DNA of 64,000 nt from Pseudolactococcus reticulitermitis (GTDB lineage: Bacteria > Bacillota > Bacilli > Lactobacillales > Streptococcaceae). Of the stretch, positions 24,906 to 33,246 are shown piece by piece. A program made the translations under genes and the position numbers. The notes under the pieces were generated by a model. It made no database searches and had not been told where the DNA came from. It saw only the letters and a program-made list of their open reading frames with translations. Position 1 is the stretch's first letter, and each line of letters begins with the position of its first letter. The stretch is from contig NZ_BEDT01000002.1 of the NCBI RefSeq assembly GCF_002260845.1, positions 372,001 to 436,000 on the forward strand, written 5' to 3'.

Positions 24906-25583
24906 ATGACAATGATATTATTATTACTGGTCGCCTATTTATTAGGGTCAATCCCTTCAGGTCTGTGGATTGGTCACTATTTCTTCCACAAAAATCTCCG
25001 TGACTTTGGTTCTGGTAACATTGGCACGACCAATACGTTTAGAATTTTAGGCAAGCGCGCAGGAACAGTCGTCTTTGTGATGGACTTGCTTAAAGGCACG
25101 CTTGCGACGGTTTTACCGTTGATGTTTGGGATAGAGACGATTTCGCCGGCCCTATTTGGTTTATTTGCTGTGCTGGGGCATACTTTTTCTATTTTTAATC
25201 ATTTCCAAGGCGGCAAGGCGGTCGCAACGGCAGCGGGCATGCTTTTGGGCTATAGTCCGTGGTTTGTTCTGTTATTAGCTTTTGTTTTCTTTATTACCTT
25301 CTATCTAACAAGCATGGTGTCATTTGCCAGCGTTTTATGCGCAGGTGTTGCAGCGATTTTGGTCCTCATCCTGCCTGCTTTCCACTTGATTTTTACCTCT
25401 TATGACTGGCTCTTTACAAGTATTGTTTTATTTCTGGCTTGTTTCATCATCATTCGCCATCGTGAGAATATCACGAGAATTCGAAATAAGTCTGAAAATA
25501 TTTTCAACTTTGGTTTGAACATTACCCACCAAAAACGCCAAAAACGCCAAAAACGCCAAAAACGCCAAAAACACAACATCTAG
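24906..25583 (+). CDS. plsY: Acyl-phosphate glycerol-3-phosphate acyltransferase
   Basis: 225 residues, an integral membrane enzyme making lysophosphatidic acid from acyl-phosphate and glycerol-3-phosphate. Conserved loops are present: YLLGSIPSGLWIG, DFGSGNIGTTNTFR, MDLLKGTLATVLPL, GHTFSIFNHFQGGKAVAT and IIRHRENITRI, the motifs of the PlsY active site. The C-terminus is odd: four Gln-Lys-Arg units from a 9-nt tandem repeat give a basic tail (KRQKRQKRQKRQKHNI). Alternative ATG two codons in. No SD. Confidence 0.94.
   Translation: MTMILLLLVAYLLGSIPSGLWIGHYFFHKNLRDFGSGNIGTTNTFRILGKRAGTVVFVMDLLKGTLATVLPLMFGIETISPALFGLFAVLGHTFSIFNHFQGGKAVATAAGMLLGYSPWFVLLLAFVFFITFYLTSMVSFASVLCAGVAAILVLILPAFHLIFTSYDWLFTSIVLFLACFIIIRHRENITRIRNKSENIFNFGLNITHQKRQKRQKRQKRQKHNI
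25529..25572 (+). repeat. 9-nt tandem repeat at the plsY 3' end
   Basis: The unit CCAAAAACG is repeated four times exactly and then partially a fifth time. Its length is a multiple of three, so copy-number change by slippage would lengthen or shorten the basic C-terminal tail without a frameshift. Confidence 0.9.
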
Positions 25584-25606
25584 TGGCTTGTCCAAAAAAA
25601 CATCAC

Positions 25607-25643
25607 AATATCTAGTTTAAATTGTTGACTAGATATTTTTTTA
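25607..25643 (+). terminator. plsY terminator
   Basis: AATATCTAGT (25607-25616) pairs with ACTAGATATT (25628-25637), followed by TTTTTTA. The 3' arm also contains most of the -35 box of the next promoter. Confidence 0.85.
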
Positions 25644-25653
25644 TTGCTAAAAT
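25625..25653 (+). promoter_or_regulatory. Promoter of the nrdHIE-HAD-nrdF operon
   Basis: TTGACT (25625-25630), 17-bp spacer, TG-C-TAAAAT (25645-25653): close to consensus. The -35 sits within the plsY terminator stem. AAAAGGGG precedes the nrdH ATG at 25687. I saw no convincing pair of NrdR boxes. Confidence 0.7.
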
Positions 25654-25686
25654 ATAGAGACAATAACTAATAAAAGGGGTATCCAA

Positions 25687-25905
25687 ATGGTAACCGTATT
25701 TTCAAAAAATAATTGTATGCAATGTAACATGGTTAAAAAGTGGTTGGCCGATAAAGCCGTCCAATTTAAAGAAATTAATATCGACGAAGAACCACAATAT
25801 ATCGAGCAAATTAAAGCCATGGGCTTTATGGCCGCACCGATTATCGTCAAAGATGACCTATCATTCTCAGGTTTCCGGCCTGCTGAATTGGCGAAATTGG
25901 TATGA
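25687..25905 (+). CDS. nrdH: Glutaredoxin-like electron carrier NrdH
   Basis: 72 residues; thioredoxin fold with CMQC redox motif (residues 9-14, NNCMQCNMVKKWL), and GFMAAPIIVKDDLSFSGFRP, the cis-proline and substrate loop typical of NrdH. It reduces the class Ib ribonucleotide reductase using thioredoxin reductase. AAAAGGGG at good spacing. nrdI overlaps its stop by 4 nt. Confidence 0.93.
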   Translation: MVTVFSKNNCMQCNMVKKWLADKAVQFKEINIDEEPQYIEQIKAMGFMAAPIIVKDDLSFSGFRPAELAKLV

Positions 25906-26258
25906 AAATTGCCTACTACAGCGTGACGCGACAAGTCAGTCGTTTCGTTAAAAAATTAAATTTAGCCGCAAATCAAGCTGTCGAGGTTTCTGATACGCTC
26001 CTGCTGTCAGAGCCTTTTATGCTCATCATCCCAACTTATGAAAAGGAAATTCTCCAAGAAGTTTGGGATTTTATGGCTGAGAATAGCGCCTATTGCCAAG
26101 GCATCATCGCCAGCGGCAACCGCAATTTTGCTGAGCTTTATATTTATTCCGCTAAAGATCTATCGGCCGAGTTTCACGTGCCGATTTTATATGATTTTGA
26201 GTTCAATGGGACTGATGAAGATGTCACTGCTGTCCACTCTATCTTAGAAAGCTATTAA
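25902..26258 (+). CDS. nrdI: Flavodoxin-like NrdI
   Basis: 118 residues. NrdI supplies the oxidant used to build the dimanganese-tyrosyl radical of NrdF and binds FMN. The N-terminus IAYYSVTRQVSRFVKKL, then PFMLIIPTYE and GIIASGNRNFAELYIYSAKDLS, are the family motifs; the length is at the short end. Its start overlaps nrdH. Confidence 0.92.
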   Translation: MKIAYYSVTRQVSRFVKKLNLAANQAVEVSDTLLLSEPFMLIIPTYEKEILQEVWDFMAENSAYCQGIIASGNRNFAELYIYSAKDLSAEFHVPILYDFEFNGTDEDVTAVHSILESY

Positions 26259-26261
26259 CCT

Positions 26262-28415
26262 ATGTCTTTAAAAACTTTGGAAAATGTGTCTTATTTCCGT
26301 CTCAATAATGAAATTAATATTCCTGTCAATGGGCAAATTCCCTTGCACAAGGATCACGAAGCCTTGCTTGCCTTTTTCGAAGAAAATGTGCGCCCTAATC
26401 TTAAAACCTTTCCAACAGTTGCAGAAAAAATCGCTTATTTACTCGAGCATGATTATATCGAACCAGATTTTATCAAAAAGTACACAATTGATTTTATCAC
26501 GGAACTGTCTGATTGGCTCTATGCCCAAAATTTCCAGTTCAAATCATTCATGGCAGCCTATAAATTTTATCAACAATATGCCTTGAAAACCAACGATGGT
26601 GAGTTTTACCTGGAAAATATTGAAGATCGCATTTTGATGAATGCCTTGTATTTTGCGGATGGTGATACTGAATTAGCCCAATCATTAGCTGATGAACTCA
26701 TTCATCAACGCTATCAGCCTGCGACCCCAAGCTTTTTAAATGCTGGTCGTTCACGTCGTGGCGAGCTCGTCTCGTGTTTCTTGATCCAAGCAACTGATGA
26801 TATGAATAGCATTGGGCGTTCTGTTAATTCTGCCTTGCAACTTTCTCGCATTGGTGGTGGTGTAGGGATTAATCTCTCTAACCTCCGTGAAGCGGGTGCG
26901 CCGATTAAAGGTATTGAAAATGCGGCCAGTGGGGTTGTTCCCGTGATGAAACTTTACGAGGACAGCTTCTCCTACTCCAACCAACTTGGCCAACGTCAAG
27001 GAGCTGGTGTGACTTATCTCAGTGTTTTTCATCCAGATATCATGGCCTTTTTATCAACTAAAAAAGAAAATGCTGACGAAAAAATTCGTGTGAAAACATT
27101 GTCGCTCGGTGTTACCGTTCCAGATAAATACTATGAACTCGTGCGTGAAAATGCTGATATGTTCCTGTTTAGTCCTTATGATGTCGAACGCGTCTATGGT
27201 CAACCTTTTAGCTATGTGGATATCACGGCAGAATACGATAACCTCCTTGCCAATCATGACATCAAAAAATATCGTATTCGCGCCCGTGATTTAGAGCAAG
27301 AAATCGCCAAACTCCAACAAGAATCTGGCTATCCTTATATCATCAACATTGATGTGGCGAATAAAGCCAACCCCATCCATGGGAAAATCGTCATGAGTAA
27401 CTTGTGTTCAGAGATTTTGCAAGTGCAAACCGCTTCAGAGCTTAATGAAGACCAGACTTACAAGACTTTGGGCACTGATATTTCATGTAACCTTGGCTCG
27501 ACTAACGTGGTCAACCTCATGCAATCGCCTAATTTTGAGAAATCAATCGATAGCATGGTGAAAGCCTTGACTTTTGTCACGGATCATTCTGAGATTGATG
27601 CTGTGCCAACCATTAAAAATGGCAACCGTAAAGCGCATACGATTGGGCTTGGTGCCATGGGACTTCACTCCTACTTCGCCAAACATCATCTGGTTTATGG
27701 CTCGCCTGAATCTATTGAGTTTACAGACGTCTACTTTATGTTGCTGAATTTCTATACGTTGAAATCGTCTATGAATTTGGCACGTCAAAAGGGGCAAACT
27801 TTTGCTGATTTTGACAAATCGGCTTATGCTGATGGCACTTATTTCGACCAATATATCGAAGACAAACACCTTTCTGATAAAGTTGCGACTTTATTTGAAG
27901 GTATTCCTATTCCGACTGCTGAGGACTGGCGTGAGCTGCGTCAAAATGTTATGACACACGGTCTCTACCACCAAAACCGTCTAGCAGTGGCGCCAAATGG
28001 TTCGATTTCATATATCAACGACGTTTCTGCAAGTATTCACCCCATTACCCAACGGATCGAAGAACGCCAAGAAAAGAAAACGGGGAAAATCTACTATCCT
28101 GCGCGCGATTTAGCGACGGATACGATTCCTTACTATACGAGCGCTTATGATATGGATATGCGGCGCGTGATTGATGTTTATGCGGCGGCTACGAAACATG
28201 TCGATCAAGGCTTGTCAATGACGCTATTCTTGCGTAGCGAGATGCCTGTTGGGCTTTATGAGTGGAAAACGGATACCAAGCAAACGACGCGTGATCTGAA
28301 CATTCTGCGTAATTATGCCCATCACAAAGGGGTTAAATCGATTTACTACATCCGCACCTTTACCGATAACGGTGATGAAGTCGGCGCTAACCAATGTGAA
28401 TCTTGTGTGATTTAA
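26262..28415 (+). CDS. nrdE: Class Ib ribonucleoside-diphosphate reductase alpha subunit
   Basis: 717 residues, the usual NrdE size. It reduces ribonucleoside diphosphates to deoxy forms. Active-site cysteines lie in RGELVSCFLIQ, in SNLCSEILQ and in the C-terminal ESCVI tail that NrdH reduces; NLSNLREAGAPIKG and GLGAMGLHSYFAKH are conserved. NrdE lacks the ATP-cone activity domain, consistent with the start seen here. Three nt after nrdI; only a weak SD. Confidence 0.96.
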   Translation: MSLKTLENVSYFRLNNEINIPVNGQIPLHKDHEALLAFFEENVRPNLKTFPTVAEKIAYLLEHDYIEPDFIKKYTIDFITELSDWLYAQNFQFKSFMAAYKFYQQYALKTNDGEFYLENIEDRILMNALYFADGDTELAQSLADELIHQRYQPATPSFLNAGRSRRGELVSCFLIQATDDMNSIGRSVNSALQLSRIGGGVGINLSNLREAGAPIKGIENAASGVVPVMKLYEDSFSYSNQLGQRQGAGVTYLSVFHPDIMAFLSTKKENADEKIRVKTLSLGVTVPDKYYELVRENADMFLFSPYDVERVYGQPFSYVDITAEYDNLLANHDIKKYRIRARDLEQEIAKLQQESGYPYIINIDVANKANPIHGKIVMSNLCSEILQVQTASELNEDQTYKTLGTDISCNLGSTNVVNLMQSPNFEKSIDSMVKALTFVTDHSEIDAVPTIKNGNRKAHTIGLGAMGLHSYFAKHHLVYGSPESIEFTDVYFMLLNFYTLKSSMNLARQKGQTFADFDKSAYADGTYFDQYIEDKHLSDKVATLFEGIPIPTAEDWRELRQNVMTHGLYHQNRLAVAPNGSISYINDVSASIHPITQRIEERQEKKTGKIYYPARDLATDTIPYYTSAYDMDMRRVIDVYAAATKHVDQGLSMTLFLRSEMPVGLYEWKTDTKQTTRDLNILRNYAHHKGVKSIYYIRTFTDNGDEVGANQCESCVI

Positions 28416-28416
28416 G

Positions 28417-29121
28417 GTGACTGTGGACATTTTAGTTTTTGACCTCGACGGCACGATTGTCTTTGACGGGATTCAGATTAAGCCGGATCTTCTAGCGATT
28501 TTAAAGGCGTTGAACCAACGCTACGAGATTATTTTCGCATCCGCCCGCCCTATTCGGGATATGCTCCCGCTACTGCCTGATTTTCCTGATAATGATTTGA
28601 TTGGTGGCAATGGTAGCATGATTCGACAAAAGGGTTGTATTGAGGTTACAGCGAGAATTGATGCAACCTCAGCACGTCAGATTATGACTGAAATAGTAGC
28701 TGAAAAACTGGACTATATTATTGACTATGATTGGGATTATACAGCAAAAGTTGCGGCTAATCATTCGATTTGGCAAAAGCTAGATACCAATCACTTAGCG
28801 CAAAATATCCCACTCCAATTTGATAACATCAGCAAAATTATCACGTTTGAGACACCAGAAAAATTCAGTCTGTTATTTCCTGATGCCCTCTATCATGCTG
28901 ATGTTCAAGAATTGGTCTTTACTGGCAAGAATATCAACAAATATACCACTTTAAAAACGCTGATTGGCGATTGTCCTTATACAACTTTTGGCAATGATCA
29001 CAATGATATTGACTTATTAAATCACGCTGAAACTGCTTTTCAAATTGGCAACCAAGACTTACCTGTCACGAGCAAGAACATTTCCGAGGAACAACTCCCC
29101 CAGATTTTACACAACTTATAA
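28417..29121 (+). CDS. HAD-superfamily (Cof-like) phosphatase
   Basis: 234 residues. HAD motif I VFDLDGTIVFDG at the N-terminus, cap-region GGNGSMI, and motif IV GNDHNDIDLLNHA near the C-terminus, the Cof-type IIB layout that dephosphorylates sugar phosphates, FMN or nucleotides. It begins with GTG at 28417 (or GTG at 28423, which has AAGGTGA closer), one nt after nrdE, and is followed 19 nt later by nrdF. Sitting between the two reductase subunits suggests cotranscription and perhaps a nucleotide or FMN link (NrdI needs FMN), which is inference. Confidence 0.8.
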   Translation: MTVDILVFDLDGTIVFDGIQIKPDLLAILKALNQRYEIIFASARPIRDMLPLLPDFPDNDLIGGNGSMIRQKGCIEVTARIDATSARQIMTEIVAEKLDYIIDYDWDYTAKVAANHSIWQKLDTNHLAQNIPLQFDNISKIITFETPEKFSLLFPDALYHADVQELVFTGKNINKYTTLKTLIGDCPYTTFGNDHNDIDLLNHAETAFQIGNQDLPVTSKNISEEQLPQILHNL

Positions 29122-29140
29122 CTAGATTTAGGAAAAAATA

Positions 29141-30103
29141 ATGATTAATCCAAACTTTATCAAGGCTATCAACTGGAATAATATCGAAGATTTAATCGAT
29201 AAATCAACTTGGGAAAAATTAACTGAGCAATTTTGGCTGGACACCCGTATTCCACTTTCAAATGACTTGGACGACTGGCGCAGTTTGTCTGACGTTGAGC
29301 GTCATCTCGTCAGCCATGTTTTTGGTGGCTTGACGCTCCTCGATACCGTCCAATCTGATACAGGCATGGACTCATTGCGTGCGGATGCGCGGACGCAACA
29401 CGAGGAAGCTGTCCTCAACAATATCCAATTTATGGAGTCTGTTCACGCCAAGTCTTACTCCTCTATCTTCTCTACGCTCAATACCAAGACTGAGATTGAT
29501 GAAATTTTTGCTTGGATTGATGCCAACGAAAATCTGCAATACAAGGCGCAAAAAGTCAACAGTATTTACAAAAATGGCACGCCACTGGAAAAGAAAATCG
29601 CTTCTGTCTTCCTCGAAACTTTCCTTTTCTACAGCGGTTTCTACACCCCTTTGTATTATTTGGGCAATAACAAGCTGGCTAATGTCGCGGAAATTATCAA
29701 ATTAATCATCCGTGATGAGTCAGTCCATGGCACTTATATTGGCTATAAATTTCAGCTTGGTTTTGATGAACTTTCTAGTCAAGAGCAAGAAGAACTCAAA
29801 AATTGGGCTTATGAACTCCTCTACGACCTCTACGCTAATGAAGAAATCTATACCGATGACCTCTATGGCGTTTTAGGCTGGTCTGAGGATGTCAAGACTT
29901 TCTTGCGTTATAATGCTAACAAAGCTCTAATGAACCTTGGCTTTGATCCCCTCTTTCCTGACAATGCGTCAGACGTCAATCCAATCGTGATGAATGGGCT
30001 GTCAACCGGTACCGTCAACCACGACTTCTTCTCACAAGTCGGCAATGGTTATCTCCTCGGTCAAGTTGAAGCCATGAGTGATGATGACTACGTCTTTGAC
30101 TAA
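29141..30103 (+). CDS. nrdF: Class Ib ribonucleotide reductase beta subunit
   Basis: 320 residues. It holds the Mn/Fe tyrosyl radical cofactor. The metal ligands and radical tyrosine fall in LTLLDTVQSDTGMDSL, EEAVLNNIQFMESVHAKSYS and LIIRDESVHGTYIGYK. The C-terminal MSDDDYVFD tail binds NrdE. AGGAAAA precedes the ATG. Confidence 0.96.
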   Translation: MINPNFIKAINWNNIEDLIDKSTWEKLTEQFWLDTRIPLSNDLDDWRSLSDVERHLVSHVFGGLTLLDTVQSDTGMDSLRADARTQHEEAVLNNIQFMESVHAKSYSSIFSTLNTKTEIDEIFAWIDANENLQYKAQKVNSIYKNGTPLEKKIASVFLETFLFYSGFYTPLYYLGNNKLANVAEIIKLIIRDESVHGTYIGYKFQLGFDELSSQEQEELKNWAYELLYDLYANEEIYTDDLYGVLGWSEDVKTFLRYNANKALMNLGFDPLFPDNASDVNPIVMNGLSTGTVNHDFFSQVGNGYLLGQVEAMSDDDYVFD

Positions 30104-30109
30104 ACTATA

Positions 30110-30151
30110 AAAAACTCGCCAGGCTTTTTATCGAGACTGGCGAGTTTTTTT
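30110..30151. terminator. Bidirectional terminator after nrdF
   Basis: AAAAACTCGCCAG (30110-30122) pairs with CTGGCGAGTTTTT (from 30137), with A-run and T-run on opposite sides. It ends nrdF on the plus strand and the gene at 30157 on the minus strand. Confidence 0.9.
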
Positions 30152-30156
30152 ATCGT

Positions 30157-30402
30157 CTATTTATTAAAGATTTTGGGTCCTTTACGCATGTGTTTCCGAT
30201 CATTCTTGGTCGGTGTTTCTTGACTAGAACGACCACCACCGGCTTGTTTCTTCTTGATGATTTCTAACATCTTTTCTTTGGTTGTTTGATTCAATTTTTC
30301 TCTTCCATTAAAAGTCGGCAATACGACTATCCATTCTATAGCATTATATTTATTAACCGTTACTTCAACAGGATATTTTACTTGTCTGATGTAAGCTGTC
30401 AT
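30157..30402 (-). CDS. Small conserved-looking protein of unknown function
   Basis: 81 residues: a strand-rich N-terminal half (YPVEVTVNKYNAIEWIVVLP) and a lysine-rich, polar C-terminal tail. No family recognised. It follows the RmlC-like gene by 16 nt. No SD is visible; a TAGAAT lies five nt before the ATG, so it may have its own near-leaderless promoter, less clear than the other cases here. Confidence 0.5.
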   Translation of the reverse strand: MTAYIRQVKYPVEVTVNKYNAIEWIVVLPTFNGREKLNQTTKEKMLEIIKKKQAGGGRSSQETPTKNDRKHMRKGPKIFNK

Positions 30403-30418
30403 TTTTTATTCTATATTT

Positions 30419-31000
30419 TTATTTCGGGCTGTGATATGCTTCGATTATTTCCTTAAGCGTTGGCGCTTTAGCATCTTTTTCAGATACCTGCTCAAGATTA
30501 CCGAGCACGATAGGAATTGGCCAATCAATGCCTAATTCAGGGTCTAGCGGCGTTAATGCGACGCCTGACATCCCTGGGCGCCATTCATTGTCAAAGCAAT
30601 AAAGATATTCTGTGTCGTCATCTAGTGCTTGAAAGCCATTGCACACGCCTTGCGGGACAAAGACTTGGACGCCCGGTGTCAAGTGAACCGTCACAACCGC
30701 ACCAAGAGTTCGGCTGTCTGCTCTTGTATCGACGTAAGCACCAAATGCAGAGCCGTGAGCGACTGTGACTAATTTTGCCATCGCTTCGCCATGAAGGCCT
30801 CTGACGGCACCACGCTTGGTTCTGGTTAGATTGATTTGTTGCCACGGATTGATCGTATTTGGCAAAATCTCAGAATGACTACTTGAGCGATAAAGTTCCC
30901 GAACGGTACCACGATCATCCGTCACCGTTTTAACCTGAATGATTTGTAGCCCATCAATTTTTGATGCTGCAGCAGAAAATTCGTTGATTTGTAATGTCAT
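30419..31000 (-). CDS. dTDP-4-dehydrorhamnose 3,5-epimerase family protein
   Basis: 193 residues of the RmlC cupin family. DDRGTVRELYR near the N-terminus, RGAVRGLHGEAMAKLVTV with the catalytic histidine and lysine, GAYVDTRADSRTLG, and VFVPQGVCNGFQALDDDTEY are recognisable. The classical RGLHYQ reads RGLHGEAM, so the sugar may differ from rhamnose. There are no rmlABD genes nearby; it is paired with a SGNH hydrolase. AAAGGAG precedes the ATG. Confidence 0.75.
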   Translation of the reverse strand: MTLQINEFSAAASKIDGLQIIQVKTVTDDRGTVRELYRSSSHSEILPNTINPWQQINLTRTKRGAVRGLHGEAMAKLVTVAHGSAFGAYVDTRADSRTLGAVVTVHLTPGVQVFVPQGVCNGFQALDDDTEYLYCFDNEWRPGMSGVALTPLDPELGIDWPIPIVLGNLEQVSEKDAKAPTLKEIIEAYHSPK

Positions 31001-31024
31001 GTTGACTCCTTTGTTTGAGATTGA

Positions 31025-31693
31025 TTATAAATATTGCGCCAAGTTTTTAAGAATGACTTGGCAGCCAGCAGGTGAAATATGTGCGCCGTCAAACGTATAT
31101 TCTTTCTTAAGGTTGCCATTTTCATCAGCTAAACCTTCACTCACATCAATAAAGTGAACGCCCAATTTTTCAGCCATGTCACGATTTTTTTCACTTGCGA
31201 GATTAAATAAGTCATTATTTCGCGTTGCAAATAACACCGCCTCGTCTTCATCAGAGCCAAAATCTACATTATTAACAGGATAATACTTCAATACGAAAAT
31301 TTCAGTCTTCGGTAAAGTTGCCTGTATTTGTTGTATGATTTTTTCATAGTTTTCATGAAATATTTCTGGCTTGACTTGAAAGCCAATATCATTTGTGCCA
31401 ATATTGATAAAAATTTTGGAAGGTGCTAAATCAAAAATTTGTGTATGGATATGATCTAAGATAAATTGTGTCGTCGTCGCTCGTACAGCACGGTTATAAA
31501 TAGACTTTTCAAACTTGATTTCGCCACTTTCTTGCCAGTTTTCAATTGGAAAAAGTTCCATAATAGAACTGCCGATAAATAGCGTCTGCCCCTTTTTAAC
31601 TGTTTTATTCTTTTCTTGATACTCAGCTAATAGGTTGTTTTGAAAAGCTATCAAATTGGGATTTAACGTGAGTTCTTGCGTTTCCTTACTCAT
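31025..31693 (-). CDS. SGNH/GDSL-family hydrolase
   Basis: 222 residues without a signal peptide. Block I TLFIGSSIMELF (serine), block III INIGTNDIG (asparagine) and block V FDGAHISPAG (Asp-x-x-His) are all present, the lipase/acylhydrolase pattern of PAF-acetylhydrolase-like proteins. It probably removes acyl or acetyl groups from a small molecule or sugar; with the RmlC-like gene 24 nt downstream, a sugar ester is possible. AGGAGG precedes the ATG. Confidence 0.8.
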   Translation of the reverse strand: MSKETQELTLNPNLIAFQNNLLAEYQEKNKTVKKGQTLFIGSSIMELFPIENWQESGEIKFEKSIYNRAVRATTTQFILDHIHTQIFDLAPSKIFINIGTNDIGFQVKPEIFHENYEKIIQQIQATLPKTEIFVLKYYPVNNVDFGSDEDEAVLFATRNNDLFNLASEKNRDMAEKLGVHFIDVSEGLADENGNLKKEYTFDGAHISPAGCQVILKNLAQYL

Positions 31694-31832
31694 AGAAAAA
31701 CACCTCCTGATTAGGTTTCTAACTATATTTTAACATTTATAGCCTTTTATAGCTATTTTGAGCTTGATATTTCCATGACCTTATCTTCTTATACAAATCC
31801 CCTAATTGACAGTTTACTATGGTATAGTAGTC

Positions 31833-32069
31833 TTAAGCGCACTTACAAGGAGGATAACAATGGCACGAGGTAAGACAATTCAACTGTATCTGATGGATAG
31901 TGTTCCGAAAGGTCGCATCAAATGTACATTGGCAAACTGGACAGGGATAGCTTATAAAATTCCGAGAACCGAACTTGATGTTTTCAGAAACAAACTCTTG
32001 GACAGCAGCAAACAGCTCGTTATAGAATTTTGATTTTATGTAGCTTGTAAACGAGCGTTCTGTTACCAT
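31833..32069 (-). pseudogene. Truncated gene following the m5C methyltransferase
   Basis: The frame begins 17 nt after the methyltransferase stop with an excellent AAAAGGAGA ribosome site and a natural-looking start, MVTERSFTSYIKSKFYNELF. After about 30 codons it runs antisense through the GIY-YIG gene fragment and ends in a cysteine-rich nonsense tail. So only the first 30 or so codons (32069 down to roughly 31980) look real; the rest of the gene was lost at a recombination junction. The original function is unknown; it was probably part of the restriction operon. Confidence 0.5.
31860..32033 (+). pseudogene. Truncated GIY-YIG-family protein gene
   Basis: From the ATG at 31860 (AAGGAGG upstream, extended -10 TG-G-TATAGT at 31820-31828) the frame encodes 57 residues. 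The first 40 (MARGKTIQLYLMDSVPKG, then RIKCTLANWTGIAYKIPRTE) match the N-terminus of a lactic-acid-bacterial GIY-YIG nuclease family protein that is normally over 250 residues. It stops soon after residue 45 at the junction with the restriction island. Expression signals are intact; the protein is not. Confidence 0.65.
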
Positions 32070-32085
32070 AAATTTTTCTCCTTTT

Positions 32086-33246
32086 CTAGTCGATTGATTG
32101 ATTGAACACTTTATTTATTATAGAATCGCCGAGAGCTTTTGCAAATAGTGGTGGCACTGAATTCCCGATTTGCATACCAACCGTAGTAATATCACCGATG
32201 AAATGGTAATGGTCAGGATAACTTTGTATACGAGCAGCTTCGCGTGGTGTTATGGTTCTGTCATCAACCGGATGGGTAATCCTGCCCACGCTAGGGGTAT
32301 TAATCCTAGTTGTCAAAGTATAACTAGGCTTGTCTTTTTCCATGCGACCATAAGCTCCGCTATGAACAGATTTAGTTTGAAATTCGCTAGGCAAATCTTT
32401 CATATTCTCGCCAGGTTTCACTAATTTAAGTATGCTTATAGTTTTTTCGCTATGAGTTGAAGCTATATGGTTGCGAAATGTTTTACCGTTACCACTACGC
32501 ATTTTCTTCTGATACTCATTTTGAGTAGAGCTCTTATACTGTGTGATTTCTACACCTTCTCCAGATTTAAGCGTTGGCAAGTCCCCAATCGCATCCCACA
32601 CAGTAACCGCACTATCCTCGTCATGCGTTTCTTCAGGGAATAATTGTTCCGAATCTAGTCCCAAACGGTTGCCAATGAAAATGGCTCTTTTCCTTTTTTG
32701 AGGCACTCCGAATTTTTCAGTAGAGAACACACGCGAGGCGACGTCGTATCCAAGCGCCGCCAATCGTTCCTCTATTTCCTTTTTTATACTACCTTTATTG
32801 TAGTTTAATATGCCGGGGACGTTTTCAATAACAAATACCTTAGGGTTCAATTCTTGCACCATCCGAAGAAACTCCAAGAATAGTAAATTTCTCTCATCAT
32901 CAAAGAATGATTTTTCTTTGCGAATTCTGTTTCCAGCCATCGAAAAACCTTGGCACGGTGGCCCGCCAAAAATAATATCGACCGATTTACCTTGATTCTT
33001 GAATATCTCAGCTATCGTTGTAGATGATTCTTGATTTTTAAATACGGCATCAGCTGTGCTTGCGGGAACCGTACGAATGTCCGCATTAATCATAACCGTT
33101 TTGTCATGATTTGCTTTGTATGTTTTCGCAATTTTAGGGTCATATTCAATCGCAACAGCCACTTCAATGCCCGCCATTTCCATACCAAGCGAAAAACCAC
33201 CTGCTCCTGAGAATAGATCTAGTGCTGTTATTCCTTTTGTTGCCAT
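32086..33246 (-). CDS. DNA (cytosine-5-)-methyltransferase
   Basis: 386 residues with the full m5C set in order: motif I LDLFSGAGGFSLG, motif IV GGPPCQGFSMAG (catalytic Cys), motif VI VIENVPG, motif VIII QKRKRAIFIG, and motif X IGNSVPPLFAKALG. The variable target-recognition region between VIII and X spans about 90 residues. It protects the host against the divergent McrB/McrC-like restriction proteins. The start overlaps the preceding methyltransferase by 19 nt and GGAG is about 10 nt upstream. The recognition sequence cannot be told by eye. Confidence 0.93.
   Translation of the reverse strand: MATKGITALDLFSGAGGFSLGMEMAGIEVAVAIEYDPKIAKTYKANHDKTVMINADIRTVPASTADAVFKNQESSTTIAEIFKNQGKSVDIIFGGPPCQGFSMAGNRIRKEKSFFDDERNLLFLEFLRMVQELNPKVFVIENVPGILNYNKGSIKKEIEERLAALGYDVASRVFSTEKFGVPQKRKRAIFIGNRLGLDSEQLFPEETHDEDSAVTVWDAIGDLPTLKSGEGVEITQYKSSTQNEYQKKMRSGNGKTFRNHIASTHSEKTISILKLVKPGENMKDLPSEFQTKSVHSGAYGRMEKDKPSYTLTTRINTPSVGRITHPVDDRTITPREAARIQSYPDHYHFIGDITTVGMQIGNSVPPLFAKALGDSIINKVFNQSID

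Noticed and set aside
25529-25572. CRISPR-like repeat array
   Set aside because: The unit is 9 nt without spacers and lies inside plsY; it is a coding tandem repeat.
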